A stretch of DNA of 60,714 nucleotides from a virus. The stretch lies in IMG/VR virus record IMGVR_UViG_3300042890_000355, positions 1 through 60,714 of that record. The stretch is one strand, 5' to 3'. Positions 47,818-56,600 of the stretch are shown here, piece after piece (position 1 is the stretch's first letter; every line of letters begins with the position of its first letter). Both the position numbers and the translations under genes were made by a program. The notes below the pieces were generated by a model. It was not told the origin of the DNA, did no database searches, and worked only from the letters and a program-made list of their open reading frames with translations.

Positions 47818-47846
47818 TTGCAAAATTAAAATGTAGCAGGTATAAT
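47818..47846 (+). promoter_or_regulatory. Rightward promoter of the recombination operon
   Basis: TTGCAA (47818-47823), 17-bp spacer, TATAAT (47841-47846). The extended -10 shares GTAGCAGGTATAA with the leftward promoter near 46670. Predicted start about 47853. Confidence 0.75.
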
Positions 47847-47852
47847 CAGTTC

Positions 47853-48342
47853 CAACCTATCTGGTTTAATGTGGTCTGGCAAGTTATGGCGGGACGAGGC
47901 GGTGCCCGGTCGGGCATGGCAGGGAACTGGTAACAGTCGATAGGGAATTAGCAATAGTTCTCCTTCGAGTGTTAGGCACGGTCGGGCAAGTCTCGGCACG
48001 GTGAGGAGAGGCGGGGATAGGCAGGGTACGGCACGGAAAGGTGCGGCAGGGAGCTAGAAATAGTCGATAGGGTATTGGCAACAGTACCACTTCGAGTGTT
48101 AGAGGAATGGCTGGATGCGGTCAGGCGAGCAAAGGTCAGGTTTGGAGGGGTAAGGCAAGGGCTGTTTACAGCGGGAAGTTATTTAACAAGATAACTTTTC
48201 GGTGGTAACACCACTAGGTTGGGTCTGGTGTGGCAAGGCGAGGAATGCTTAGGAAGGGTCTGGCAAGGGCTAATGTAGCGGCTATTAGATTGGCAACAGT
48301 CTTATGGTCGATGCAAATTGTGCATCAATTAAAGGAAACAAA
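47853..48342 (+). ncRNA. Long structured leader RNA with repeated GNRA hairpins
   Basis: 490 nt between the promoter and ATG 48343. Two related units at about 47921-47975 and 48047-48102 each fold as two hairpins with GNRA loops joined by TCGATAGGG and followed by TTCGAGTGTTAG. Hairpin 1 is ACTG-GTAA-CAGT (47926-47937) and GCTA-GAAA-TAGT (48053-48064). Hairpin 2 is AATTA-GCAA-TAGTT (47946-47959) and GGTATTG-GCAA-CAGTACC (48071-48088). Stem bases change in a pair-preserving way. A third, split unit has GGTG-GTAA-CACC (48201-48212) and GATTG-GCAA-CAGTC (48288-48301). A last hairpin GATGCA / TGCATC (48309-48325) precedes the ribosome site. GNRA loops exist only on the plus strand, matching the promoter. 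Confidence 0.65.
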
Positions 48343-48912
48343 ATGAAATCTATTAAAGTAAAACTCTCAGGCTCATCTGCTTTACTCATGCACTCTGATC
48401 GCTTTGCGAACCCGTTAGACCCACTAACTAAGGCTCACAAAGAACTGACAGGCAAGCGCAAGAAAACTGACGATGACCATATCGCCATCGCTAGAAGTGA
48501 ATTCATTGGTGGCTGTTATTGGAATGAAGACACTGGCTTCTTTATTCCTGCACAAAACCTAGACTCATGCCTGATCGCGGCGGCTAAGCTTCAAAAGCTT
48601 GGCGTTAAATTCAAGCAGGGCGTACAGGTATTGGAAGACGAGCTACCCATCGACGGCTTTAAGTCCGTCACTCCCGAGAAGCTTTGGGAAAACCCAAAGA
48701 ACGTAGATGCCCGTGGCGTTAAGGTAGGCATGGCCAAGATCATGCGCTACCGCCCCATCTTTCGCAACTGGTCACTGTCTGCCACTGTGATGGTGAATGA
48801 AGATGTAGTTAACCTCAATGAAGTTAAGAAAGCTTTGGTTGACGCTGGCAATTTGATTGGCTTGGGTGATTACCGTCCCCGCTTTGGCCGCTTTGATGTG
48901 GAGTTTGCATGA
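48343..48912 (+). CDS. Conserved phage protein at head of the recombination operon
   Basis: 189 residues from ATG 48343 (AAAGGAAAC upstream). Conserved-looking blocks: LLMHSDRFANPLDPLTKAHK, FIPAQNLDSCLIAAAKLQKL, KIMRYRPIFRNWSL and GLGDYRPRFGRFDV. I recognise it as a frequent phage protein next to Erf/exonuclease genes, but without known function. The closing GLGDYRPRFG glycine-rich strand recalls RAMP-type folds; that is speculation. It is governed by the long leader RNA. Confidence 0.7.
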   Translation: MKSIKVKLSGSSALLMHSDRFANPLDPLTKAHKELTGKRKKTDDDHIAIARSEFIGGCYWNEDTGFFIPAQNLDSCLIAAAKLQKLGVKFKQGVQVLEDELPIDGFKSVTPEKLWENPKNVDARGVKVGMAKIMRYRPIFRNWSLSATVMVNEDVVNLNEVKKALVDAGNLIGLGDYRPRFGRFDVEFA

Positions 48913-49391
48913 GCGACAATCCAAAACTATTTCCCGCTTGGAAGCAGGCAGTTAAAACTTTATTGGACAGCGGCCTTACATACGGAAGCGTACTCAAGCG
49001 CAGTTACATTTCCGAGTTGTGTGATGTGCCAAAGCCAGTAGACATTGACGATGTTCGCAGGTATGACCTTGAAGTGCTTCGCTGCATCACAGAGATCAAA
49101 GACATTCTGCTAACAGCCCACTGCATGCTAATGGTCAGTGACCATGCAGGCAACTACATCATCATCGAGCCTGAGTCACAAACTCAACACGCTGTTGATG
49201 CAGGTGTTAAAGCAATCAGTCGAGAGATGAAGCGTATGGCTATGGGCGTGAGCTTTACCAAGACTGATTTACTCACAGACGAAGGCCGTAAGAAAAACGC
49301 AGATGCTCAGGCAAAGATCTCAAAGCTGGCCGGAATGCTAAGCATTGAGAAGCGTGAGCTTCAGCGTATATCCGACAGGAGTCAGCCATGA
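48909..49391 (+). CDS. Protein of unknown function in recombination operon
   Basis: 160 residues. The N-terminus (NPKLFPAWKQAVKTLLDSGL) is an opening I associate with phage proteins encoded beside Erf and exonuclease. The C-terminal half is helical and charged. ATGA overlaps on both sides. Possibly a regulator or exonuclease partner. Confidence 0.6.
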   Translation: MSDNPKLFPAWKQAVKTLLDSGLTYGSVLKRSYISELCDVPKPVDIDDVRRYDLEVLRCITEIKDILLTAHCMLMVSDHAGNYIIIEPESQTQHAVDAGVKAISREMKRMAMGVSFTKTDLLTDEGRKKNADAQAKISKLAGMLSIEKRELQRISDRSQP

Positions 49392-50284
49392 AGTTCACAA
49401 ACAAGTTCAACTTACCTCAGACATTTGTCAATGTAATACATCGGCCAACGTACTCCAAAGGTAAGGCGCACATCTCTGCGACTGAGATCATTAACTCACC
49501 ACGAATCGTTCAGTTAAAGAAGAAACACTGGGATGACATTGAGCAAGACGCAAGCGAGATGGTGTGGTCACTCTTTGGTTCTGCTGTTCACAACATCTTG
49601 GAACACGGCAAAGATAAGAACCACATTGTTGAAGAGAGACTGCACCTTGAGTATGAAGGATGGCATATCTCTGGTGCGATTGACTTACAAGAGTTAGAGC
49701 CTAATGGAACGATGACTGTCAGTGATTACAAAGTTACTGGCGCATGGGCAGTGATGAATGAGAAGGATGACTGGCACCGCCAATTAAATATTTATGGTTG
49801 GATGGTGGAGAAGGTTAAGAAAGTACCAGTAGGTAAGCTTCAGATCATTGCCATCATTCGTGACTGGTCTGCCCGCGATGCCGCATCTAAAGAAGGCTAC
49901 CCTCAGTCACCAGTGGCTACGATTGATATTCCTCTGTGGACATTTGAAGAGCGTGAAGCGTTTATCACGAAACGAATCTACGACCACGGCACAGCACTCT
50001 TTGAGATGGAGACAGATGGCGAGATGCCTGACTGCACACCCGAAGAAATGTGGGAGAAGAAAACTTCCTATGCTTTAAAGAAGGATGGGAACGTGAGAGC
50101 AAAGAGTGTTCACGAGACACTTGAGGATGCTGAGAAAGCACTGGCTAAGTCCGAAGAGACAGCCAAGAAGAACGAGAAGTTTGTTATCGAAGTAAGACAA
50201 GGAGAAAGAACACGATGCCGCAGCTACTGCCAAGTGTCACCGTTCTGCACTCAATACCAAAACTACCTAAAGGAAATGCCATGA
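49388..50284 (+). CDS. PD-(D/E)XK exonuclease (Cas4/RecB-like)
   Basis: 298 residues. Motifs of the RecB/Cas4 nuclease family are visible: FGSAVHNILEHG (motif I), HISGAIDLQEL (Asp), VSDYKVTGAW (Asp/x-Lys). A C-terminal Cys group (RCRSYCQVSPFCTQY) could bind an iron-sulfur cluster as in Cas4-like nucleases. With the Erf protein downstream it would form a Red-like recombination pair: exonuclease makes 3' ssDNA tails for annealing. Confidence 0.85.
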   Translation: MKFTNKFNLPQTFVNVIHRPTYSKGKAHISATEIINSPRIVQLKKKHWDDIEQDASEMVWSLFGSAVHNILEHGKDKNHIVEERLHLEYEGWHISGAIDLQELEPNGTMTVSDYKVTGAWAVMNEKDDWHRQLNIYGWMVEKVKKVPVGKLQIIAIIRDWSARDAASKEGYPQSPVATIDIPLWTFEEREAFITKRIYDHGTALFEMETDGEMPDCTPEEMWEKKTSYALKKDGNVRAKSVHETLEDAEKALAKSEETAKKNEKFVIEVRQGERTRCRSYCQVSPFCTQYQNYLKEMP

Positions 50285-50529
50285 AGCCAGTTCAACTATC
50301 CCTTACTCAGCAAAGCGCAGAACTAATTGTTCGTGCTTTGATTGAGATGCCATTTAAACAAGTGAATCAATTGATCCACTACATAGATCATGAGATTGCT
50401 ATCTCTCAACAACAGATGCCTACCAATACAGTAACTGTTGCACAGAAAGTTACTACGCCATTCCCAAAGTACGGCTTGAAGAAAGACGGTACTCCAAAGA
50501 AACGTGCTGGTCGTCCAGCTAAGAAGTGA
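50281..50529 (+). CDS. Small basic protein with AT-hook-like tail
   Basis: 82 residues from ATG 50281 (ATGA overlap). Helical N-terminus (SAELIVRALIEMPFKQVNQL) and a basic C-terminus KKRAGRPAKK, an AT-hook-like GRP motif that could contact the DNA minor groove. Function unknown. Confidence 0.58.
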   Translation: MKPVQLSLTQQSAELIVRALIEMPFKQVNQLIHYIDHEIAISQQQMPTNTVTVAQKVTTPFPKYGLKKDGTPKKRAGRPAKK

Positions 50530-50537
50530 GGTGCATC

Positions 50538-51017
50538 ATGGAAAAAGAAGAACTCAGAAAAGCATGGAGAAGTGACATTGAATACAAAGGCGGTCACTGT
50601 CCAGTGTGTGATCGTTGGGGAAAGATTTACGGAAGGAATCTAAACCGATCTATGGCTAGAGCTTTGATCTGGTTATGCAGTGCAACTAAAGATGAAGATG
50701 GTTGGGTTGATGTTGCAAACAAAAGCCCTCGATGGCTTGTGAAAACAAATCAAATCCAATCATGCCGTTGGTGGGGTCTTGTTGAAAGTAAACCAAAAGA
50801 TGAGACTGATGATAGTAAAGGTTCATCAGCTTTTTGGAGACCAACTCAAGCAGGTTTGGATTTTGTATTTAAACATACAAGAGTTCCAAAGAAAGTATTT
50901 ACATACAACGCCGACGTTGAGGGAATAAGCGAAGAGACAGTGTTTATCGAGGACTGCTTCAAAGAGTTCTTTGATTACCAAGATGTAATGAATTCATTTT
51001 TTAAAAAAGGTAACTAA
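50538..51017 (+). CDS. Zinc-binding DNA-processing protein
   Basis: 159 residues from ATG 50538 (GAGGTG upstream; a longer GTG-start form is possible). GGHCPVCDRWGKIYGRNLNR is a widespread phage motif with a CxxC zinc pair. The next part has helix-turn-helix character (SPRWLVKTNQIQSCRWWGLV). Located directly before erf; likely DNA-binding. Confidence 0.65.
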   Translation: MEKEELRKAWRSDIEYKGGHCPVCDRWGKIYGRNLNRSMARALIWLCSATKDEDGWVDVANKSPRWLVKTNQIQSCRWWGLVESKPKDETDDSKGSSAFWRPTQAGLDFVFKHTRVPKKVFTYNADVEGISEETVFIEDCFKEFFDYQDVMNSFFKKGN

Positions 51018-51716
51018 ATGTCAGTCCATAAAAAGCTAATGCAAGCGAGGGTCAAGCTTCAATCCACAGAGATGAAGAAGTCTGGCCTCAATAAGTTTGC
51101 CGGCTATTCATACTTTGAGTTGAGTGACTTTATCCCTCACGTTCAGACCATCTTCAACGACCTTGGCCTGTGCGGTGTCGTGACGTTTAACACTGAGTAT
51201 GCACAGCTATGTATCACCGACGTAGATGACGGCACAGTCATTGTGATTACTAGCCCAATGGCCGAGGCCAACCTCAAGGGAGCACACCCCATACAAAATT
51301 TGGGCGCAGTTTTGAGCTACCAACGGAGGTACCTCTGGATGGCCGCTTTGGAGCTAGTCGAGGGGGATCCCATAGATTCAGCGCCCCCTGTAGAAGCGCC
51401 AAAGCCCGAACCTAAACCAGAACCTAAACCAGAGCCAGTTAAGAAGACACCAGTTCCTTTGAAGATGGAAGGCCGCGACGATAAGTCTTGGCACCTCATC
51501 GTAGAGAAGGAACCCGGAGACTCATCAGAATCTTGGATCACAGCAGTAGTAGACATCACTAAGATGGGTCTAGCAGAGACTCATAACGAAGCTGAAGTGA
51601 TGAAGCTGTTTACCAACAACAGAATTATCTTTGATCGTCTGAAGTTAGAAGACGTTGAGAGATATACCGCGCTCATGGGCGCATTCAAAACCCGTAAAGA
51701 AGAACTGAAAGGATAA
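51018..51716 (+). CDS. erf: Erf-family single-strand annealing protein
   Basis: 232 residues. The N-terminal ERF domain shows KKSGLNKFAGYSYFELSDFI, PHVQTIFNDLGLCGV, ITSPMAEANLKGAHP and IQNLGAVLSYQRRYLWMAAL (the conserved GAxxSYxRRYxL). A Pro/Glu/Lys linker (KPEPKPEPKPEP) joins a C-terminal domain. Erf proteins anneal ssDNA in phage recombination and circularisation. Confidence 0.9.
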   Translation: MSVHKKLMQARVKLQSTEMKKSGLNKFAGYSYFELSDFIPHVQTIFNDLGLCGVVTFNTEYAQLCITDVDDGTVIVITSPMAEANLKGAHPIQNLGAVLSYQRRYLWMAALELVEGDPIDSAPPVEAPKPEPKPEPKPEPVKKTPVPLKMEGRDDKSWHLIVEKEPGDSSESWITAVVDITKMGLAETHNEAEVMKLFTNNRIIFDRLKLEDVERYTALMGAFKTRKEELKG

Positions 51717-51718
51717 TC

Positions 51719-52009
51719 ATGGCTACTAAGTACCCAAACTCAGGAATGCTCGGCAAAGCTAAGCAGCCTAAGATCAACCCCAACTCACCAGACTACACTG
51801 GAAGTATTGATGTTGACATCTCTCTTATCAAAGAGATGTTGGAAGATGCCCGTCAAGAGGGCGCTGACTCTATCAACATGAAGCTTGGTGCTTGGATCAA
51901 AGAAGGACAGTTCGGAAAGTTCTTCAGCATCAAGGTCAACAACTACAAGAAGACTAATGCACCCGTGCAGAATAAGCTTCCAGTAGACGACTCTGACATC
52001 CCTTTTTAA
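51719..52009 (+). CDS. SSB-like protein with acidic DDSDIPF tail
   Basis: 96 residues. The compact body (SIDVDISLIKEMLEDARQEG, KFFSIKVNNYKKTNA) ends in DDSDIPF, the acidic C-terminal tip used by single-stranded DNA-binding proteins to recruit partners. No complete OB fold can be proven by eye. Context after erf strongly suggests an ssDNA-binding or recombination-partner protein. Confidence 0.62.
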   Translation: MATKYPNSGMLGKAKQPKINPNSPDYTGSIDVDISLIKEMLEDARQEGADSINMKLGAWIKEGQFGKFFSIKVNNYKKTNAPVQNKLPVDDSDIPF

Positions 52010-52029
52010 TACTAAAGTATTAACTTTGT

Positions 52030-52449
52030 ATGCAAACAAGCCAGTTTGAAAGCGTCAAGGTAGCTCTCAAGCAAGACAAGACTGGGTTCGTATTGACACT
52101 CTCAATACACCCAGACGACTTGCCCGAGGAGATCCTACGCGATTTTGTTGGTGCTCGATACCAAGTAGTTATGGTTCGACTTAACAACGAAGAACGCCCT
52201 ATGAACAGAGAGCAAGAGCACTCTAACGATGGCGTTCGAATGGCTGGGATGCTCAGTAGGGATCCCCAGTTTCACAAGTTTCTCTACGACGGTGGCCACA
52301 TCTTCATTGCTAACGAAGAAGAAGCAACCAGTTGGTTAAAAGAGTACTTGGAAATTAATTCAAGAACAGAAATAAAAGACAGCGCCCGTGCTCAAGAAAA
52401 GCTACGTGGCGTAACACAGGAGTTTTCAGCATGGAAGATAACCGCTTAG
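52030..52449 (+). CDS. Conserved phage recombination-region protein
   Basis: 139 residues. LTLSIHPDDLPEEILRDFVG, ARYQVVMVRLNNEERP is a family I know from phage recombination/replication regions. The C-terminus is helical (TSWLKEYLEINSRTEIKDSA). Function not known. Overlaps the next gene by 19 nt. Confidence 0.65.
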   Translation: MQTSQFESVKVALKQDKTGFVLTLSIHPDDLPEEILRDFVGARYQVVMVRLNNEERPMNREQEHSNDGVRMAGMLSRDPQFHKFLYDGGHIFIANEEEATSWLKEYLEINSRTEIKDSARAQEKLRGVTQEFSAWKITA

Positions 52450-52751
52450 TCCCTTACTCAGTACATCTTAAGCGAGAGGTGTACGACAAACTAAAGCTGG
52501 CCGCTGGTCAGCGCAAGGCTTCCGCCCTTGTGCGTGATGCTATTACGATGATTGTCGAAGGTGATGACGAGTTCAATGGTGGATACAACAAAGGTATCCG
52601 TGACGCGATCTCTGTTATCAGTGAAGACGAACTAGCTTCGGCTATTGCATACAACGGTGATACTGTTGCCGATCTGTTGGCCGAGAAACTTTTAGAGATG
52701 ATTGTTTCTCAGAATACAAAAGGTAAATCCAATGGCAAGAAAAAAGCCTGA
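52431..52751 (+). CDS. Ribbon-helix-helix-like protein
   Basis: 106 residues. The N-terminus PYSVHLKREVYDKLKLAAGQ, RKASALVRDAITMIVEG matches the beta-alpha-alpha pattern of RHH regulators. A basic tail (KGKSNGKKKA) follows. Possible transcription regulator of this operon. Confidence 0.6.
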   Translation: MEDNRLVPYSVHLKREVYDKLKLAAGQRKASALVRDAITMIVEGDDEFNGGYNKGIRDAISVISEDELASAIAYNGDTVADLLAEKLLEMIVSQNTKGKSNGKKKA

Positions 52752-52926
52752 AGGTGTTAAGAGTCTGGTTAAGTTGGAGCCCGTCTCCCTTGACCAGATC
52801 ACCATGCTTGACTTCTTTGCAGCCTTTGTCCTCATGGGCTTGGCCGGCGGAGAAGACATGCACCAGAACGCACAACAAGCATACGACCAAGCGGAGGAGA
52901 TGATGCTTGAAAGGATGGAGCGATGA
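52732..52926 (+). CDS. Small protein of unknown function
   Basis: 64 residues from ATG 52732. LVKLEPVSLDQITMLDFFAA, FVLMGLAGGEDMHQNAQQA: helical with a possible hydrophobic patch. ATGA overlap with the next gene. Confidence 0.52.
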   Translation: MARKKPEGVKSLVKLEPVSLDQITMLDFFAAFVLMGLAGGEDMHQNAQQAYDQAEEMMLERMER

Positions 52927-53144
52927 ACAGAAAGACACACATAGAACAACTAGAGCGAGCCGTTGGCGATGCTCATCGTGCGATGGCCGTACAAGAAAGT
53001 ATTTGGATGGAGGAGTGGGAGGCCGCTCGTAATCCTTTCATAGCCATCAACGAATGGAATAAGAACTACGATAGACGAATGGTCTACATTCAGCCGTGGC
53101 TTGATGCAAAAGCAGAACTTAATAAATTTAGGAACAAAGAATGA
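52923..53144 (+). CDS. Small helical protein
   Basis: 73 residues, Trp/Glu-rich helices (QLERAVGDAHRAMAVQESIW, EWEAARNPFIAINEWNKNYD). Overlaps both neighbours by 4 nt. Unknown. Confidence 0.52.
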   Translation: MNRKTHIEQLERAVGDAHRAMAVQESIWMEEWEAARNPFIAINEWNKNYDRRMVYIQPWLDAKAELNKFRNKE

Positions 53145-53356
53145 CTGAAATCTACGGCGGGAAGATGGCCTTCCCCATACACAACACTGGCCACGGCGCA
53201 CCCTTTGATGAGGGTATGTCTCTCAGAGACTACATAGCTATACATGCAATGCAGGCTTCTTTAATGCGTCAGCATGACACAGTAAGTAGACATGCTGAAT
53301 ATGCCTACATGGTAGCGGATGCCATGCTAGAGCACAGGGTGTCGGGTGAACAATAA
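53141..53356 (+). CDS. Small conserved phage protein
   Basis: 71 residues. DEGMSLRDYIAIHAMQASLM and AYMVADAMLEHR are conserved features of a short phage family often encoded near recombination genes. Function unknown. Confidence 0.6.
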   Translation: MTEIYGGKMAFPIHNTGHGAPFDEGMSLRDYIAIHAMQASLMRQHDTVSRHAEYAYMVADAMLEHRVSGEQ

Positions 53357-53609
53357 GCTAACCGCCAAGCACAGGCTTCACATAGGCAGAGTTAAGGAAC
53401 TACCTTGCTCTGTCTGTGATGAACCCGGCCCGTCGGATGCTCACCACGTTAAACAACATCAACAGTACACAGTGGTAGCCCTGTGTAAGTCCTGTCACCA
53501 AGGCCCAGTCTTGGGCTGGCACGGCCAGAAACGGATGTGGGCTATCAAGAAGATGGATGAATTAGACGCTCTAGCTGTCACCATAGAGCGCCTCCTAGAA
53601 AACTTTTAA
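53346..53609 (+). CDS. HNH-type nuclease (Ref/DUF968-like)
   Basis: 87 residues with GTG start at 53346. A zinc site and nuclease-like core are visible: PCSVCDEPGPSDAHHVKQHQ and VALCKSCHQG. Length and pattern match small phage nuclease domains of the Ref/DUF968 group involved in recombination. Its last codons (LLENF, TAA) are encoded by the 20-bp palindrome at 53597-53616. Confidence 0.75.
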   Translation: MNNKLTAKHRLHIGRVKELPCSVCDEPGPSDAHHVKQHQQYTVVALCKSCHQGPVLGWHGQKRMWAIKKMDELDALAVTIERLLENF

Positions 53610-53616
53610 TTTTTCT
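53597..53616. repeat. 20-bp palindrome between convergent genes
   Basis: AGAAAACTTTTAATTTTTCT. It holds the TAA of the HNH gene (53607-53609) and overlaps the TAG of the 1784-residue gene on the other strand (53615-53617). It might act as a bidirectional terminator although no long U tract follows. Confidence 0.9.
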
Positions 53617-56600
53617 ACTTCATTGACTTACGAACATCTTCAGCTTGTTTAGCTAGCATGGAGATCAACTCTTTCATCTGGTCAATCTGCTCTCGCTTGG
53701 TAGCCCCGTCCATACCCGTGTCTGCTGTGACCACTTGAATCTGCTTACGGATGTTAGCCATCTGCTTAGATGTCTGGGTGTACATCTTCTGTAATGCAAT
53801 CTTGTCACCCTTCTCCTCATAAATCTGCTGGACTTTATCTATCTCACCAATCTCAGAGTAATGACGCATATCCGCAAAGGCTTGCTGAATCTGTTTGTTG
53901 TTCTCGTAGAACGAAGTGGTGTAGAAAGATTGGTTAGCGGGAAGAGACTTAACAAATCCAAGACTTGCTCTATCCATCCACTTAGTATCTGGGTACTCAC
54001 CCTCTTTAAACGGGGCAACAGCGTACATAGAAGTGGTAGCTGCTGTGCCGCCGAGCCAGCCGAAGTAACCCTTAATAGCATAGTCCACCTGAACTGGGCT
54101 TAACTCTGCTTTTTCTGGCAAAGCTATGTTTAATACAGGAGCCAAAGCCAAAGCTAGTGGACTGGTGTTCTCTGTCTTACGCTCAGCTTTAGACAAGGCT
54201 TCCATACCCGCAGTCTCAATAGGTGAGCCGGTGAAGCTATCCTTATTGGAGTACAGATCAACAATAGGTTTGAAGATCTGCGGCAACGGGTTCATCGCAA
54301 ATGTATCCCACACCATACGGCTAAGGGCATCTGTGAATTGCTTACCTTCTGCATTCTCATCAAAGATCTGCTCGGCTGTACGCTCGGCAATAGTTCCAAG
54401 AGCACCAATCTCAAATGGCTTAGGAATACGAAGAGCCGCTTCCATGCCGGGTAACTTGATCCACCAGAAGTTATCCCGATCCCAGTTGTCCCGCTTTTGG
54501 TACTCTTCGTCGTCTTTAAATCCATAGTACAAAGCAAGAGAGGCAAGGCACACAGCACCAGAGATGATAGAGAACGCTTCTGCTTTCTTCTTATCACTCA
54601 GATCCAACTCTTTACCTGTCATTGAGTTGTACAGGACACGGCCAGTAGGTACGATGCCATCACGACCAAGCTTGTACAGACCTTGAATACGGGCATTCAT
54701 GAACGGTACGACCTGAGTCAAGTAACGGAACGCACTCCATGAACCTTGCATAGAGAAGTCCATCAAGTCGCGAGCTTCGTAAGAGGCTTGTAAGTGAGAT
54801 AGACCCTGCTCTCGTAGCTGGTTGTAAAGCGCCATGCGGTTAGCAGCTTCAGACTTGTTACCCGCATCTTCGTATGCAGACCATAGCTTAGCCAAACCAG
54901 CTTTGATCTTGTCTGGTGTATCTAGAATGTCGGCCTCTTTAACACCTTTGGCCAGTAATCTTTTAATTAACTTTGCCTGATTACCTTCATAAGCGGTACC
55001 AAAGTTAAAGATAGCACCACCGGCCAGAGCAGAAATGTGTGCAGGGTTGTTCTTATCTGTGGCTACCCAGCCCTCAACCACGTTGGCAAAAGGATTCTTC
55101 TTCAAGCCGGACACGGCCATAGCCTGAACAGAATCACGGAACAAGTTGTTTACTTTAAACGCAGGAGAGATGGTAACGCCGTACTGCAAGATGTTCTTGA
55201 AGTCACGAGACACATCAAGGAACTTAGACTTTGGCCCCATGTATCCGATAGAGGTGATCGACTCAAGCAAGAGAGGATCTTTAATGGTGTAGTAAACAGG
55301 GTTGCCGTCTTCCATAACCTTTACGGTATCTGGGCCGGCTTCTGTGGCTTTCTCTACGGCATCTAGCTTCTCGGCATCCTTGACCGTAGTCACAGCGGCT
55401 TGGTTCTTCATAGACGCAGACAGGATATGACTCCAGTTACGCAGAGTGTTTTCCATCAAGTCACCGAATGGTCGCTCTCCTCCGCCTTTCAAAGCTTTAG
55501 AGAACTGCTGACGGGTCAAACCTGCTGAAGTCTGAGCACCCTGAAGATCACCGTCTTCCATCTGACGATAGAAAGGAATGTAGTAAATATCCCGAACAAA
55601 GTTGTCGTAGCTGAACTGGTCAATTAGACCTTGATCTAAAGCCACATCCAAGACGGAACGGTTTAGATTATTCATATCTTTAAGGACAGCAGCATAGACC
55701 TCAGCACGGGGCTTGCCGTTAATCGTACCTTCAGACAACTGCTTGCGATTGGCCACCATGTAGTCCATGTCAGGACTGCGTGATTTCTTTTCTGGAGGTA
55801 AATTAGATTCACGGTTCAACGCAACCCACATCTGGTAGCGGTCTACCTCAGAGCCAACAGGCTTGAGTGTCTCAATCAGACCCTTGGTGTTGGGTTTAAT
55901 GTTCAATGCACCGCCGTCGTTAAAGACATGACCGTTAAACAAGATACCCTCAAGAGCGCCGTCAACAGTCTTAGACAGACGGGCTTGCATGTAGCCGACA
56001 GGCGAGTAGTCTTTGATCGTTCTGTACTGGTCTGCAATACCCTGAGCCAGACGTTGCCAGAAACGATCCTGCATGTCAGTAATCTTCTCAACAATCGTTC
56101 TAGTCTGTGGCTTGAAGACACGGTTAGCCGCATCTGTAAACTCTTGGTTTACACCCTGCATAGTCTCAGCGGCAAGAGGCTTTTGTTTCTGTAAGGCAGT
56201 AGAGACTTTCTGCTTTACCTCGCTAACAGACTTAGGTATCTCCATCTGGTCTGTCATCTCTGAGTAGTCAACTTCACCCTTATCAACTTTTACACCTTTA
56301 GGCTGTTTAGTCTGAGCAAGCCTGTCTACCAAGTTCATAACTTCGGTAAGAGCGTTAACATCTTTAATACCAAGCAACTCTGCAACCATACGAGTAAATG
56401 CTGTCCATGCACTGCGACGACCGCCATAGGAGATTTGCATTAACTCATATTGGAACTCTGGATTAGTCATTGCCTCGGCAGTGAACTCACGCTCGTTAGT
56501 CAGGCCGTAGAAGTCTTTACCTTGACGGCGCAGTTCTTTCTTAACGTGCTTGTATAGCTTTTCAATCTGTTCAACAATAGGTTTCTGACGCTCAGTAGGA

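Noticed and set aside
47884-48090. Minus-strand open frame of 68 codons in the leader
   Set aside because: Pro/Arg/Cys-rich translation of the GGCAGG-type repeats; runs antisense to the structured leader.
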